This document shows, piece after piece, positions 23,375-34,529 of a stretch of 64,000 nt of DNA. The notes beneath the pieces were generated by a model, which was given only the letters and a program-made list of their open reading frames with translations, was not told where the DNA came from and did no database searches. Made by a program: the position numbers and the translations under genes. Source of the stretch: Monodelphis domestica (lineage: Eukaryota > Chordata > Mammalia > Didelphimorphia > Didelphidae); assembly GCF_027887165.1 (NCBI RefSeq), contig NC_077232.1:57427788-57491787 (forward strand), given 5' to 3'. Numbering within the stretch: position 1 is the stretch's first letter; every line of letters begins with the position of its first letter.

Positions 23375-24375
23375 GTGAATAAATATTTATTAAGCATCTA
23401 GTAGTAGTAGTAGTATTATAAATATTAAGTAGTATTAAGTATCTGGGTAGTAGGGGGTGTATTGAGCATTCAGGGAGGACTAGCACCTCTGGTAGGAGGG
23501 CTTATTAACCCTTTGCTGGGGGTCCACCTTTTACAACTCTCACCTGTGGCTCTAAGATGCTATACCAAGCCTGGTGGCCACCCCAGTATAGCCATCTTGG
23601 CAGATGGGCTACTGTCCTCATTGGTGAGTTAGGGAGCCGTCTACCCCAAGCATGTGAAGACTTGCTGAGTCTGTCTCAGGACTGAATGTACCAAGAACAC
23701 TCTGTTTCAGTGGCTATGAAGTGGCTGAAGCAGGTGTTGTGGAGTACTTAGAGCTTGGTCAGATGTCCAAGATGTCAAGGTCATCTACAGCATCCAGAGC
23801 CATTTCTGGTCATCCAGAGTTCTGTCTTGTCACTGGACTTGAATAACTCTGTAAGATACAGTGAGGCTGATGACTTTGTTCAACTCTGACTCATTTATGT
23901 CCAATCCATAATCGAGTCAAGACATCACCCTGCAATGTCACTCGCCCTCTTCCAAATGAAAACAAGGCACAGTGCTAAACTCCAGAGATACAGAGAAAGG
24001 CAAAAAGCCAAGCCCAGCTCTCAAGGAGGTCACAGTCTAATGGGGGAGACAACAAGCCAACAACTATGTACAAACAAGCTATGAACAGGATATATCAGAG
24101 GTAAATCAAAGAGGTGAGGCACTAGAAATAAGAGGGACTAAGAAAGGCCCCCTGTTAAAGATGAGATTTTAGCAGGAACTTGAGAGGAGGCCAGGGAAGG
24201 CAAGAATTGGAGAAGCAGAGAAAGAGCAATATAGGTGACAGCCAGGTAAAATGCCCAGAGTCGGGCGATGGAATGTCTTGTTAGAGGAATAGCCTGGAGG
24301 CCAACATTACTGGACCAAAGAGTATGTTGGAGGGAGGGTGGTGTAAGGTGTAAGAGGACTGGAAATGTGGGGAAG
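23375..24375 (-). repeat. L2-related LINE, antisense, split by another repeat
   Basis: The L2 end ATAAATATTTATTAAGCATC (23,380-23,399) breaks off and resumes at AGGCACAGTGCTAAACTCC (about 23,963), continuing with GTCACAGTCTAATGGGGGAG and ATGCCCAGAGTCGGGCGATG. The insert is the dispersed repeat at 23,445-23,960. Confidence 0.65.
23445..23960 (+). repeat. Dispersed repeat, copy 2, inserted in L2
   Basis: It matches 3,757-4,295 along its whole length (TTCAGGGAGGACTAG, CTACCCCAAGCATG, TTAGAGCTTGGTCAGATG). Its right end meets resumed L2 sequence at about 23,962, which shows that it moved here as a unit. Confidence 0.7.
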
Positions 24376-24490
24376 GGATGGTAGGTGAAGAAGGAGTCAG
24401 AGGATATGGTTTCGGATTTCACCTCAGATGCTTATATTTGGAGGATCATGGGTAGATCTCTGTTTTCTTATTTATAAAATGAATGGTAGT

Positions 24491-24712
24491 GGGGCAGCTG
24501 GGTAGCTCAGTGGATTGAGAACCAGGCCTAGGGATGGGAGGTCCTAGGTTCAAATCTGGCTTCAGCCACTTCCTAGCTGTGTGACCCTGGGCAACTCACT
24601 TGACCCCCATTGCCTAGCCCTTACCACTCTTCTGCCTTGGAGCCAATACACAGTGTTGATTCTAAGACAGAAGGTAAGGGTTTTAAAAATAATAATAAAT
24701 AAAATAAAATGA
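24491..24712 (+). repeat. CORE-SINE type A, full length
   Basis: It runs from GGGGCAGCTGGGTAGCTCAG through GTGTGACCCTGGGCAACTCA to AAGGTAAGGGTTTTAAAAAT plus an A-rich tail. AAAATGAATGG occurs on both sides, consistent with a target duplication. Confidence 0.9.
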
Positions 24713-24860
24713 ATGGGCTAGATGAGATGGCTTAATATAAACAAATCTATATATTATATATAAATCTATCTATATATAATATAAATCATTGATCCCCTTT
24801 AAGGAAAAATATGTATATTTTATAAGCATATTACATATTGTCATAAAAGCCTTCATATAC

Positions 24861-25063
24861 TTTTTTTTTATCCTTACCTTCTGTCTTAGAATCAAAATTA
24901 AGTATCAGTTCCAAGGCAGAAGAGTGGTAAGGGCAAGGTAATGGCAGTTAAGTGACTTGTTCAGGGTCACACAGCTAGGAAGTGTCTGAAGCCAGATTTG
25001 AATCTGGGATGTCCTGTCTCCAGGCCTAGCTTTCTATCCACTGAGCCACCTAGCTGGTCCCCT
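24861..25063 (-). repeat. CORE-SINE type A, full length, inverted to its neighbour
   Basis: It starts at the reversed tail TTATCCTTACCTTCTGTCTT and ends at the reversed head GAGCCACCTAGCTGG. With the copy at 24,491 it forms an inverted pair about 150 bp apart. Confidence 0.9.
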
Positions 25064-25884
25064 ACATATAGTTTTAAACTTTAATCACTTAATATTCCCA
25101 TTAAAGTTGAGTGTTAATATTAATTATTCAGAAAGCCATAAAATTACACTGACATTTAGGAAAACCCATCTGAGGTAACATAAGCACCAAACGACGATAT
25201 CCCCCAATGAGCTGGAGGAGGTAACATTTTAGGAGCAAAGAAGATTTCTATTATAAGATTTCTTTTTAAAAAATATCTAAGACACAGTTCAACGTATATG
25301 ATGTCTATGAAGCAAAGACCACCAAGTGTGTCTGCTTCAGTAATCCCGGTAGCACGCCTGGAAAGGTGGTTTTCAGTTGTATTTGTCCACTGCAATTTTT
25401 TGTACAGCTTCATTTTTGAAAAGGACCATTTGCGAGAGTAGTTTGTGATCATTCGAGTGTGACGAGTCTTTCAAAGCCGTTTCTGCATTAGGAAAAGTTA
25501 CTTGCACATTATTGTCAAGGTGGTGGGCTGTGAGAGGGATTGGATCCCATGAACCTGTCAGCTGTTGGCAGGCCTTGACAGATATCATGTCAGCCTTTCT
25601 ATAATAAACTATGTTAAGGTCCTTGCAAAAAGGCCCCATTATGTGGAGAGCCCATAGCGGCCGCCCATTTCCTCCTAGATGGATTTCCATGGTACGACTT
25701 GGCCTCTGGCAAGACCCCATCCTTTGGGAGGCCCTCTCCTTCAGACACCATAAAGAAGCATAACTTCAGGCCAACCCATGTAACAGTCTCACTTTATGGG
25801 GGAGGCATGTTACCTGGGGAACCCTGGATTTGGAATAAAAGAAATTAAATTTGAATCCTCCTCTGCCATATGGTGGCATTAGCT
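25064..25884. other. Unassigned segment with open frames
   Basis: I recognise no repeat here. On the minus strand an open frame of 115 codons (25,373-25,720) overlaps another of 98 codons (25,156-25,452). The local base composition is less AT-rich, with several CpGs and a GCGGCCGC. No protein motif is recognised. It could be an old gene fragment or conserved non-coding DNA. Confidence 0.3.
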
Positions 25885-26112
25885 GTCAGGGGATAGATTG
25901 CCAGACCTGAAGTAAGGAAGACTCTTCTCCCTGAGTTCAAAGCCAGCCTTAGCTGCAAGACCCTGGATAAGTCACTTCATGCTGCTTGCCTCAGTTTCCT
26001 CATCTGTAAAGAAAGCAGAGGAAGAAATGCAAATCACTTCAGTTTGTTTGTCAAGCAAACTCAAAATGGGATCATGAAGAGTTGGACATGAAATAAAATT
26101 AACCAAAAACAA
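25885..26112 (+). repeat. CORE-SINE type B, diverged
   Basis: TGCTTGCCTCAGTTTCCTCA, AAACTCAAAATGGGATCATG and GAAGAGTTGGACATGAAATA mark type B; the head is worn. Confidence 0.75.
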
Positions 26113-26884
26113 TTGTTACTACCTGAATGATCTGTGCTCTCTCTCTGGACCTTGGCTCCCTCTTCTATATAATGAAGGGGGTCAAACTAGAGAACCTCTA
26201 TGGTTACTTTAAAGCTCCGCATCCATGATCCCATTTCTAGTGACTGAGAAGCATAATGTGTTATACTATAATTTTTTTTAGAAAACAGGTCTCTGAAAGT
26301 GTTATCTAATCCAATATTTTCAAAGGAGAATTATATACAATTCTAAAACAACAACAAAAATGACCTGGAAGTGATGGTAGGGCAATAGTGAGATAAACCG
26401 TATGTTCTGTGGTAGAATTATAGATGGCAATTCAGACCTACAAGTGTAAGGAATACAAAGAAATCTGGAAAGACCTTTATGAAATAATACAAAAAAAAAG
26501 AAAGAAAGGCACACACTCACTATAATCATATTAAGTGAAAAATGAATGAAAATGGCTAACTAAAAAAACCTGGTGGAGATTGAGTGGAAGTGATTAAAAC
26601 AAGTGTTATACTTCATTGTTGAAATTAATTAGCTTAAGTCTGAATGGTAATTGAGCAAGTTTAGTGGATTGTATCAATGTTTGATGTTGAATTTTTAATA
26701 AAACTCTTAAAATAGCTCCTAAGGTTTGGGCAAAATCACAGAAACATTTACAACACCATAGTTTGGAAATCAAAATTCTTGAAGTTTTTAAATGTAAATA
26801 TGATTAATGGAAACAATCTCCTACGAAATTGGCCTCTATAAATGGAGAAAATGAAAATCATTGTTAAACATCTTAAATGGCAGG
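26113..26884. other. Unassigned AT-rich stretch
   Basis: A short part near 26,455-26,490 (AGAAATCTGGAAAGACCTTT) resembles the end of marsupial L1 ORF2. Otherwise I can name nothing. Confidence 0.35.
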
Positions 26885-27355
26885 TGTATTCTTTACAATA
26901 CAGCTCTAGTCTGTCTTTCCAAGAAAACTATACACATACACTCCTCCTTACATGCTCTGGACTCAGCTAAGTTAGCCCACTTGTTGGTTCCCAAATACAA
27001 CATCCCATCTCTGCCTTGGCACTTTTGTTTGCAAAGTCAGTACACACTCCATGTCTAGAATACGGGCCCTTTTCCATCTCTTAGAACCCTGATCTCCTTT
27101 CAAGGCTCAGCTCAACTGCCCTAACCTTCAAGGAGCTGTTTCTGATGTAGTTAGTATTGCTGACTTCCCTCAATCACTCTGTATTTATTTTATGCCTATC
27201 ATATTTATTTCTTTGAACTTATTGTATTTCTCCTTTCAGCCCCATTATAATGTAAGCTCCTTGAGGGCAAGGAAATTTCCCTTTTGGTAATTGAACCCCC
27301 CCTCCCGTGCCTTAGCACATGGTAGGTGTTTAATAAATATTTACTGACTTAACTG
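26885..27355 (+). repeat. L2 LINE 3' end
   Basis: TTTCAAGGCTCAGCTCAACT, AATGTAAGCTCCTTGAGGGC and GTTTAATAAATATTTACTGA mark an L2 3' terminus. Confidence 0.75.
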
Positions 27356-27534
27356 ATGATTCCATATTGTTCCTAATTAACTTTTCATTATTTAATTAGT
27401 TTGTAAATAATACCAGATTTGAAATTGATCTAGGAAGAAAAGATTTTTAAAAATCAATCTCATGAGGCAGTTTTACAGCCTATTAGACTGAAATCTCTTA
27501 TTGTTAGTCAGTTCTCTAATATAAAAACCTAGAT

Positions 27535-27665
27535 GAAAAAAATAAACACCTACTATGTGCCAGACACTGTGCAAAGTGTTTTTACAAATACTATGACATG
27601 TGATCTTCACATCAACCCTGGGAGATAGGTGCTTATTATACCCATTTTACAGATGGGGAACAATA
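27535..27665 (-). repeat. MIR-like CORE-SINE fragment
   Basis: CTACTATGTGCCAGACACTG and ACCCATTTTACAGATGGGGA show a reversed MIR. Confidence 0.7.
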
Positions 27666-27811
27666 GTCCATACATGAGAAGATAAGAGTGGATAATGGCT
27701 ATGTGAGTGGTGTAATTGTAAATGGGCAGGAATGGGAGAAACATAGATGATTATCCAGCAAAGGAGACTATAAAAGAATGTCTAGACAAATAGAAAGGAA
27801 AATAGAAGTTC

Positions 27812-28923
27812 AGTTGTTGTTCAATCACTTTTTCAGTTTTATTTGACTCCTCTTAATCCCACTGGGGTTATCTTGGCATTATCTTGACAAAGATAATGGT
27901 CTGGTTTGCCATTTCCTTCTCCTGCACATTTTACAGATGAGCAAACTGAGGTAAATAAGGTTAAATGACATAACCAGTGTCACACAGTTAGTATCTGCAT
28001 TCATATGTGAACTTTGGAATTATCCAGTCCAGTGGTACCATGTCCAGCAACTGGACCCTCTTCAGTGAGACTGGGGCTGGCAAGCACTTCTCCAGAGCAG
28101 TCTTTGGAGACTTGGAGCCTGCTGTAATAGATGAGGTTTGGACCAGCATCTATAAACAACTGTTCCACCCTGAGCAGCTGATCTCTGGCAAAAAGGATGC
28201 TGCTAATAACTATGCTGGGGGCCATTACACTGTTGGGAAGGAAATAATTGATCTTGTATTGGAGTGCATCTAAAAACTGTAGGACCAATGCACAGGGATG
28301 CAAGGATCCCTGATATTTCACAGCTTCAGGGACAGTACAGATTCAGTGTCATCTCTCTCCTGATGGAGAGACTCTATTGACTATGGCAAGATGTCTAAGC
28401 TAGAGTTTGCTATCTACCAGTCCCATAGGTATCCACAACTGTGGATAATATAAGTCCATATTAACCACTCACAATTCTGGACTACTCAGGTTGTGCCTTC
28501 ATGGTGAACAATGAAACCATCTATGACATCTGGCATCGAATGCCCTACCTACACCAACTTCAATTGGCTCATTGACCTGATCATTGATGGCACTATCAAC
28601 ATAGACCTCACTGAGTTCCAGACCAACCTGGTGCCTTATCCCAAAATCCACTTGTCCCTCATCACCTCCTTGTCTACCATCTCTGCTAAAAAGACTTATA
28701 AGCAACTCTCCGTGGCAGAAATCGCCAATGCCTGCTTTGACCCCTCCAACCAGAAGAGGAGGTGCAACCCTCATCATGGCAAGTACAAGGCTTGTTGCAT
28801 GCTGTACAGAGATTATGTCAATGCCACCATTGCCACAATCAAGACCCAGAGAACCATTTAGTTTGTTCCATTCAGGCCTGGCTCCAAGCCTGGCATTCTA
28901 TCCACTACACCACCTAGCTGCCC
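27812..28923 (-). repeat. CORE-SINE type B split by a tubulin fragment
   Basis: The left part, 27,812-28,014, is the reversed tail and CORE (CAGTGTCACACAGTTAGTAT). The right part, about 28,868-28,923, is the reversed head (CACCACCTAGCTGCCC). The missing middle of the SINE coincides with the tubulin insert. Confidence 0.75.
28030..28868 (+). pseudogene. Alpha-tubulin retro-fragment (internal, broken)
   Basis: In several frames the sequence encodes alpha-tubulin: [61 protein letters not shown] and [12 protein letters not shown]. It covers roughly residues 46-350 of a protein of about 450 residues. Both ends are missing, as is a block before DLTEF, and the GTP-binding glycine signature is destroyed. 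There are no introns, so it derives from mRNA, but no poly-A tail is visible. It is non-functional, and codes for nothing intact. Alpha-tubulin mRNAs commonly give processed pseudogenes in mammals. Confidence 0.9.
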
Positions 28924-30690
28924 ATAAGAGGTTACAATATCACTAATATCCTGAATAAAATATAACCAGAAGGCAGGCATAGTTCACAACATCAAGTGCT
29001 ACAGAGGTCAAGAAGGATGAAGACTGGCCAGGAAATCCATTGGATTTGACAATTGAAAGATCACGTTGGAAGTCAAATCATAACGGTTTAAGAAATGAAG
29101 AAGAGAAGAAGGAAAGAAATTAAGGCATCCTTTTCTCATCTGTAACATGAAAACATGTGGGTATTTTTAGTGGGTATTCCTTTTGCATATGTGTTAGATT
29201 AAATGGACTCTTGGGTCCCCTCCAACTCTCAAAAGTCGATGCGTCTGTGAAGGTTTAACTGAAAACCCTGTATAAGGTTTCAGCTCCAACATTCCATGAT
29301 TTTATAACCACACGTGAATCATTATATGATTTAATGTACAAATGCAAACTGCATAAACATGAAAGCATGATGGTTACCATCTGATGATTAAATTCAAAAT
29401 AAGTTGTGCAATTAGCAAAGGCTGTTGATCATAAAACATGTGACTCATTGTGGCACATTTGAATAGTCACTAAATTAGATAAATATAGGCTGCTATCACT
29501 GAAGTGCACAGATTGAGTTGTAAAGTTAAGGAAAACATAACAGTTAATTATAAAAGAGTACTAGTAATATAATCTATGAATGCTAGACTGATTATAATTC
29601 ATACTAAAATAATCATGTCTCTCAAAAAATTGCAGTGTCAGGAGTATCCTAACCCACAAACTCACGGATGTGGGTGAGTCAGGAGGGGCCATGATGGCAA
29701 CAGCTAGTACACTAGAATAGGACAGAGTAGAGGCCAGATAGAGCTATCATAAAAAGAATCAAGGCTAAAGGAGACCAGGCAAATTAGATACGTAATTATT
29801 TCACCAACAATTGAGGCAGCATGCCTCCTTATCTTGTTTAGACCTTTGCTCCACTCCCAAGTTTTTCCACTTTCATTTCAGTCCCCTGGATCATTCTGAA
29901 AGATCTCTACTACTGACATGGCTTGTCCCTGGTTTAGACTTGCTTGGATCCAGATTTGAATCCCTGGTCCACTTTTCCCCAGAAGAAGAGCCTACACTCA
30001 ATCTGTATAATCAATCACCCTTTAAATCATCAGCACAAACTACCACCCTCTTCTTTGGCCTCCATCCCTCCAGCAATCCCTCAGAGGCAGAGCCATAACA
30101 AGGAACTATAACACCTAGGGCAAATTCAGTTGAGGAGTTAGGAGTGTGAGAAGATCCTCCCCTCGATTACTACCCAATTATGTCCTCTTCTCTTTAAATA
30201 CTCGTTATTAAGGGTAGCAGATTTGCTTGGGCAAAAACTCCCTTCCATGAACTGATCCTTTGTCCCTATTTACTCCAGGCTTACCCTTCTGTGGCTCCTA
30301 CGCTGCTCTGCCCTTTGTGCCCTCTGGAAACCTTATTCCAAGATGAACAAACTTCCCTTTATCTTAGACCTCTTTTGATACCTTTTTTTTTCTCCTGGAA
30401 CCGAAGACACCTGCCCACTTCCTCCAAACCCCTAAAACATATCTCAGGCCACTCTCTCTAGTATTGGTAATGGCCTTTTTCATTTCCACCTCCACCAAGG
30501 CTAAACATATGTGACAGCCTCAACAACAACTGATCATGGACAAAAAAATAAGAATGACTGAACAAGTGTTTATTAAGCATATCCAATGGGCCAAATAGAA
30601 GTGTAATAAGAAGCTATGCTATGCTATAATGTGATGTTAGCATATCTGTGATATATATGACGTGATATATTATGATATTATGTTTATCTA
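28924..30690. other. Largely unassigned; 29,280-29,640 repeat-poor
   Basis: 28,985-29,110 resembles L2-associated marsupial repeat (GAAATCCATTGGATTTGACA). The part at 29,280-29,640 is AT-rich, not recognisably repetitive, and dense in homeodomain-like ATTA/TAAT words. I see no gene. Confidence 0.4.
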
Positions 30691-30900
30691 GTATCTTAAG
30701 GTTCTCAAAGCAGATTACACATGGTATTTCATTTGATCTTCATTCAAACAGTGAGCTAAGTGTTAAAGGTATTATTTCTCATTTTATAGATGAGGAAATT
30801 GAGATTTAGGAGTTTAATGACTTGCCCAATGTTACACGATTAGTAAAAGCTAAATCAGGATTTGAACCCAGTTTTTTCTCATTCTAAGTTTTCCTCTTTT
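30690..30900 (-). repeat. MIR-like CORE-SINE
   Basis: ATTTTATAGATGAGGAAATT, GACTTGCCCAATGTTACACG and CAGGATTTGAACCCAG show a reversed MIR. Confidence 0.75.
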
Positions 30901-31980
30901 ATCAAAGAGTTTAGTACCTGGCTCACAGTCATCTTCGCCACTCTAATTGCTGCTTTAAAACTGGAGCAAAGGTGAGGAGGAAGCAAGAGCCTTCATTTCT
31001 GCAAACATCTAGACCTCCCCTTTAAAAGCTCCACTTTCTGCTCCCTCTCCTCTCTCTATGCTGTTATCTGAAAGAAAGTTTGAAAAAACTGGCAATTTAG
31101 AAACTTGAGGGAAAGTAAAAGCCCCCATGGGGAAAATGGAAGCATCCATAGGGACAAATGGCCTAAAACTCTTTCTCTTCCCCCTAGCTTTGACTGAATT
31201 GAAATGTTCTGTTCTGAGCAGAAGATGTCCCTGAAGATTTTTGCCTCCGTAGGTAGAGGACTGCTTCCCCAGCCCCCTGATGGTTCCTAGGCTACCTAAG
31301 AACTGTATGGTTCCTTTCTTCAAGAACCACCTGGTTAAGTGAGGCCTCTACTCTGTCCTAGCAAAGCTAACACCCATTCCCTGGAATCTCCAACTCCCTA
31401 AAGAATTCTTTGTTATCATTCCCTTTGCTTGATACTTTCCAGCTTCCTGTTCCAATCATTCCTATCCTTTGACCTCTGTATCAATCCACCCTTCCTTCTA
31501 AACCTAAGGGGTGGTGGTGGTGGTGGTGGTGGTAGGAACAACTATCTTTCCCACTCAATTTTCTATTAAACTTCCCTGACTCCCAGGGGTGCCTTCCCCA
31601 TAATTCCCATGTAAACACAGGTCAGCAGAGGGCTGCAAGATACAGAACACAGGGCAAGCAATTTCTGCCTGCTACCCAACCCTAGTGGCAACCAGAAGCC
31701 TATGAGAAGCAATGAGGGAGAAAGACTCCCTGGATCTGGCTATATTGTGAGGGATATTTGTAGTAAAACATCATGAGGTTCCCTCCACTCTTTTCACTAG
31801 GAGGACCTCTTACTCCAGTGTAGACTGGAGTTCATAGACATCAATCTCCAGGGAATGCTCATCTTTAGTTAGAACACAATGATGGATCCTCTTCCATCTA
31901 TCCATGAAAGAGGAACTGGTTCCAATCTAGGGTTATTCGATCTAACTCATGTTTCTACCTAGTGTAATAGTTTAAAAAGG
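30901..31980. other. Unassigned intergenic DNA
   Basis: No gene was recognised. It contains a GGT microsatellite (31,510-31,533) and one near match to the CTCF core (TCAGCAGAGGGC at 31,622). Confidence 0.4.
31510..31533. repeat. (GGT)n microsatellite
   Basis: About eight GGT units lie in a row. Confidence 0.95.
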
Positions 31981-31984
31981 GGTA

Positions 31985-32146
31985 TGGTCACCAAATTATA
32001 ATAATCACAATTAAAATTATGAGGCTGTTAGTGGCTTTAGAAGCTTTATTACAGCAAAGTAGAGATAGTAAAGAGAGGGAAATGTAGGAAATAGGTAGAG
32101 GGTTGCCTAGCCTATCACTATAAGTGCCCAAATGATGATATCCAGG

Positions 32147-32196
<50 letters not shown>

Positions 32197-32720
32197 ACAC
32201 ACACAGGGGTACAGTCTCCAGTCAGAAGAGCAGGAGAGTCCCTTCAACAAGAGTGTCCAGAGTAAGAGTCTCCTTAGCAAGAGTCTTCAGTCAGCACCCA
32301 AGTCCAAACCCAAGTCCCTCCAGAATCTGAATGGAAAATCAAAATGTCCTTTCAGCAAGAGCCACCAGTGCCAGAGTCTGAATCCCAGAGAGCAAATGCA
32401 AATCAGAATGTCCCACTTTGTACTGGGTCTTACCTTATAAACATTTTTCTCCACCCACTAGTTCTCCCACATCACATCTCAGGAACCAATCATAGTTCCT
32501 TAATTTGTCTGACATTGCCCACAGGGGAAGTACTAATGGGATCAATTTCCTGTCTCATTGGTTCAACTTGCTTTCCCTGTGGGTGTCTGTACTTGCAATT
32601 AATGCTAAAGGATCTTCAAGTTTCTGACTGATGACATAAAACAAAGGGAGTGTAATTCCCTTTTCACACTATGCACAGGGTTCCAGCTGGAAAAACCACC
32701 TTGAACTCTGTTCCCTGCTC
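31985..32720 (-). mobile_element. Possible solo LTR fossil
   Basis: Antisense layout with TATGGTCACCAAATTATAAT and an inverted poly-A-signal-like CTTTATT at about 32,045 resembles marsupial retroviral LTRs, and a related phrase occurs near 39,480. It contains a (CA)n run. The termini are unclear. If it is an LTR it is an old, broken relic with no coding part. Confidence 0.3.
32148..32205. repeat. (CA)n microsatellite
   Basis: Nearly perfect CA dinucleotides with one AT interruption. Confidence 0.97.
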
Positions 32721-33399
32721 TCATGTGCAAATGTCCTTTCTATTATCCATTTCCAGGCCCTCCTCTTGTCACACTCCATTTTTTAGCCTGCCTAATCATA
32801 AACCTTAAAATCAATTTGCCACATCTTCAGTTATTGGGAGTTTCAACTATGATGCATTTAGAGATCTTTGAAAATTTCATGAAAACTATTCTAAATGAAA
32901 GGGAGATAATCCTTCAGAAAGTCTATGCTACCCCAGTGAGAGTCAAAACCCATGAAGCACACTCATTTGGGTTCAGACCAATGACTCAGGATACCAAGTC
33001 CTTAAAGGTCTGAATGATGAAATCTGATCAGGTATTTAGCCTGAAAATAACCCTCTCCTTTCTCTTCTGAGTGCTGGAGTTCAACTGACTGGTTCTATAC
33101 ATTCAAATGTTACATAGGTCCAGCTGTGCTCCTGGTATTTCTGGAGAATGGAACAGATGCATGCCACATCTAACCATAAGCAGGGAGAGTTACTGCTCTT
33201 CTTGGCACTATTGGGATGTGTTTAGCAGATGAGGTGGAAAGTGTACCCTCACTAAACCATAGCAGTTCCACTTTCCACAGGTTCAGTTATCCATGGTCAA
33301 CCCAAAGTTCTAGAGGTCTGCCACCAAAGTACTAAAAATTCACCTATGGCAGTGGTCTACCCTAAGGGGTAGTCTCTTCTGCTTCCACTTTTACTTGTG

Positions 33400-33600
33400 T
33401 TAGTTTGTATCCTCTTCAGAGCTCAGCTTGCTGGCTCCCCATCCAGCTGCTACTATCTACTGAAACTGCTTTGTATACATTTTGTATTTACTTATAACTT
33501 ATTATATTCTCTGCCTTTGCTTAGGTGTAGAAACTGGTTTTTTTAAATATTCCCAGTATATACCAGTGTCTGGTTGTCTTTGTTAAATTCATTAGGTAAC
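33400..33600 (+). repeat. L2-like 3' fragment
   Basis: CTTCAGAGCTCAGCTTGCTG, TTGCTTAGGTGTAGAAACTG and CCAGTATATACCAGTGTCTG faintly follow L2 order. Confidence 0.4.
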
Positions 33601-34265
33601 ATTTATAAGGACTCTAGGTTCTGCAAAGTTCTGCAAAAAAAAACTTAACATAGTATCATCTCAAGAACCCTTTTATTTTGTTTTACTTTATTTTATTTTA
33701 TTTTGGCTCTAAGAAATTTATTTTTATTTTTAATATACACTAAGTTTTATATTTTTAATTTTTGTTTTTTAATCAATTAATTAAGAATATTTTTCCATAA
33801 TCATATGATTCATGTTCTCTCCCTCCCTTCTTCCCTCCCCATCCTGGAGCTGACAAGCAATTCCACTGGTTTATACATGTATCATTGCTGAAAACCTATT
33901 TCTATATTATTATTTTCAATAGAGATCTTTTAAAGCCAAAATACCCAATCATGTCCCCATCGAACCATGTGATCGATCATGCTTTTCTTCTGCATTTCTA
34001 CTCCCACGGTTTTTTCTCTGGATGTGGATAGAGTTTTCTAGGTCCCTCCAGATTGTTCTGGGTCATCGCATTGTTGCTAATAAAGAAGTCCATTACATTT
34101 GATTGTGCCACAGTGTTTCACTTTCTGTGTACAATGTCAAGAACTCTTTTGAATAGTTGTTATTGACAGATAGGAAAATTGCAGTTCTGAGAGGTTAAGG
34201 AAAATGGGGGGGAGGGAAGAGGGGTGGAAGGAGAAGTGGAAGGTGTTACACAGCTAATGTCAGGG
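33600..34265 (-). repeat. MIR-like SINE interrupted by an L1 end
   Basis: The reversed MIR is seen at about 33,600-33,674 and 34,151-34,265 (GTTGTTATTGACAGATAGGA). The L1 insertion lies between. Confidence 0.5.
33675..34136 (-). mobile_element. Marsupial L1 3' end, 5'-truncated, with target duplication
   Basis: On the plus strand it starts with T-rich poly-A complement and passes through CCATAATCATATGATTCATG and GGTTTTTTCTCTGGATGTGG. It is flanked by TCAAGAACCCTTTT (33,661-33,674) and TCAAGAACTCTTTT (34,137-34,150), a target duplication with one change. The same 3' end lies at 37,530-38,056 in the other orientation. Confidence 0.75.
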
Positions 34266-34317
34266 ATTGCTGGTCTTGCATGCTACATACTTGGCCACTA
34301 TTGGCCTCACATAAGGT

Positions 34318-34527
34318 GTTTTTTTTTTTTAACCCTTACCTTCTGTCTTGGAGTCAATACTGTGTATTGGTTCCAAGGCAGAAGAGTGGTAAGGGATAGG
34401 CAATGGTGGAGGTTAAGTGACTTGCCCAGGGTCACACAGCTGGGAAGTGGCTGAGGTCAGATTTGAACCTAGGACCTCCTGTCTCTAGGCCTGGCTCTCA
34501 ATCCACTGGACTACCCAGCTGCCCCCC
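34318..34527 (-). repeat. CORE-SINE type A, full length
   Basis: From the reversed tail AACCCTTACCTTCTGTCTTG to the reversed head CTACCCAGCTGCCCC. CTCACATAAGG on both sides is the target duplication. Confidence 0.92.
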
Positions 34528-34529
34528 TC

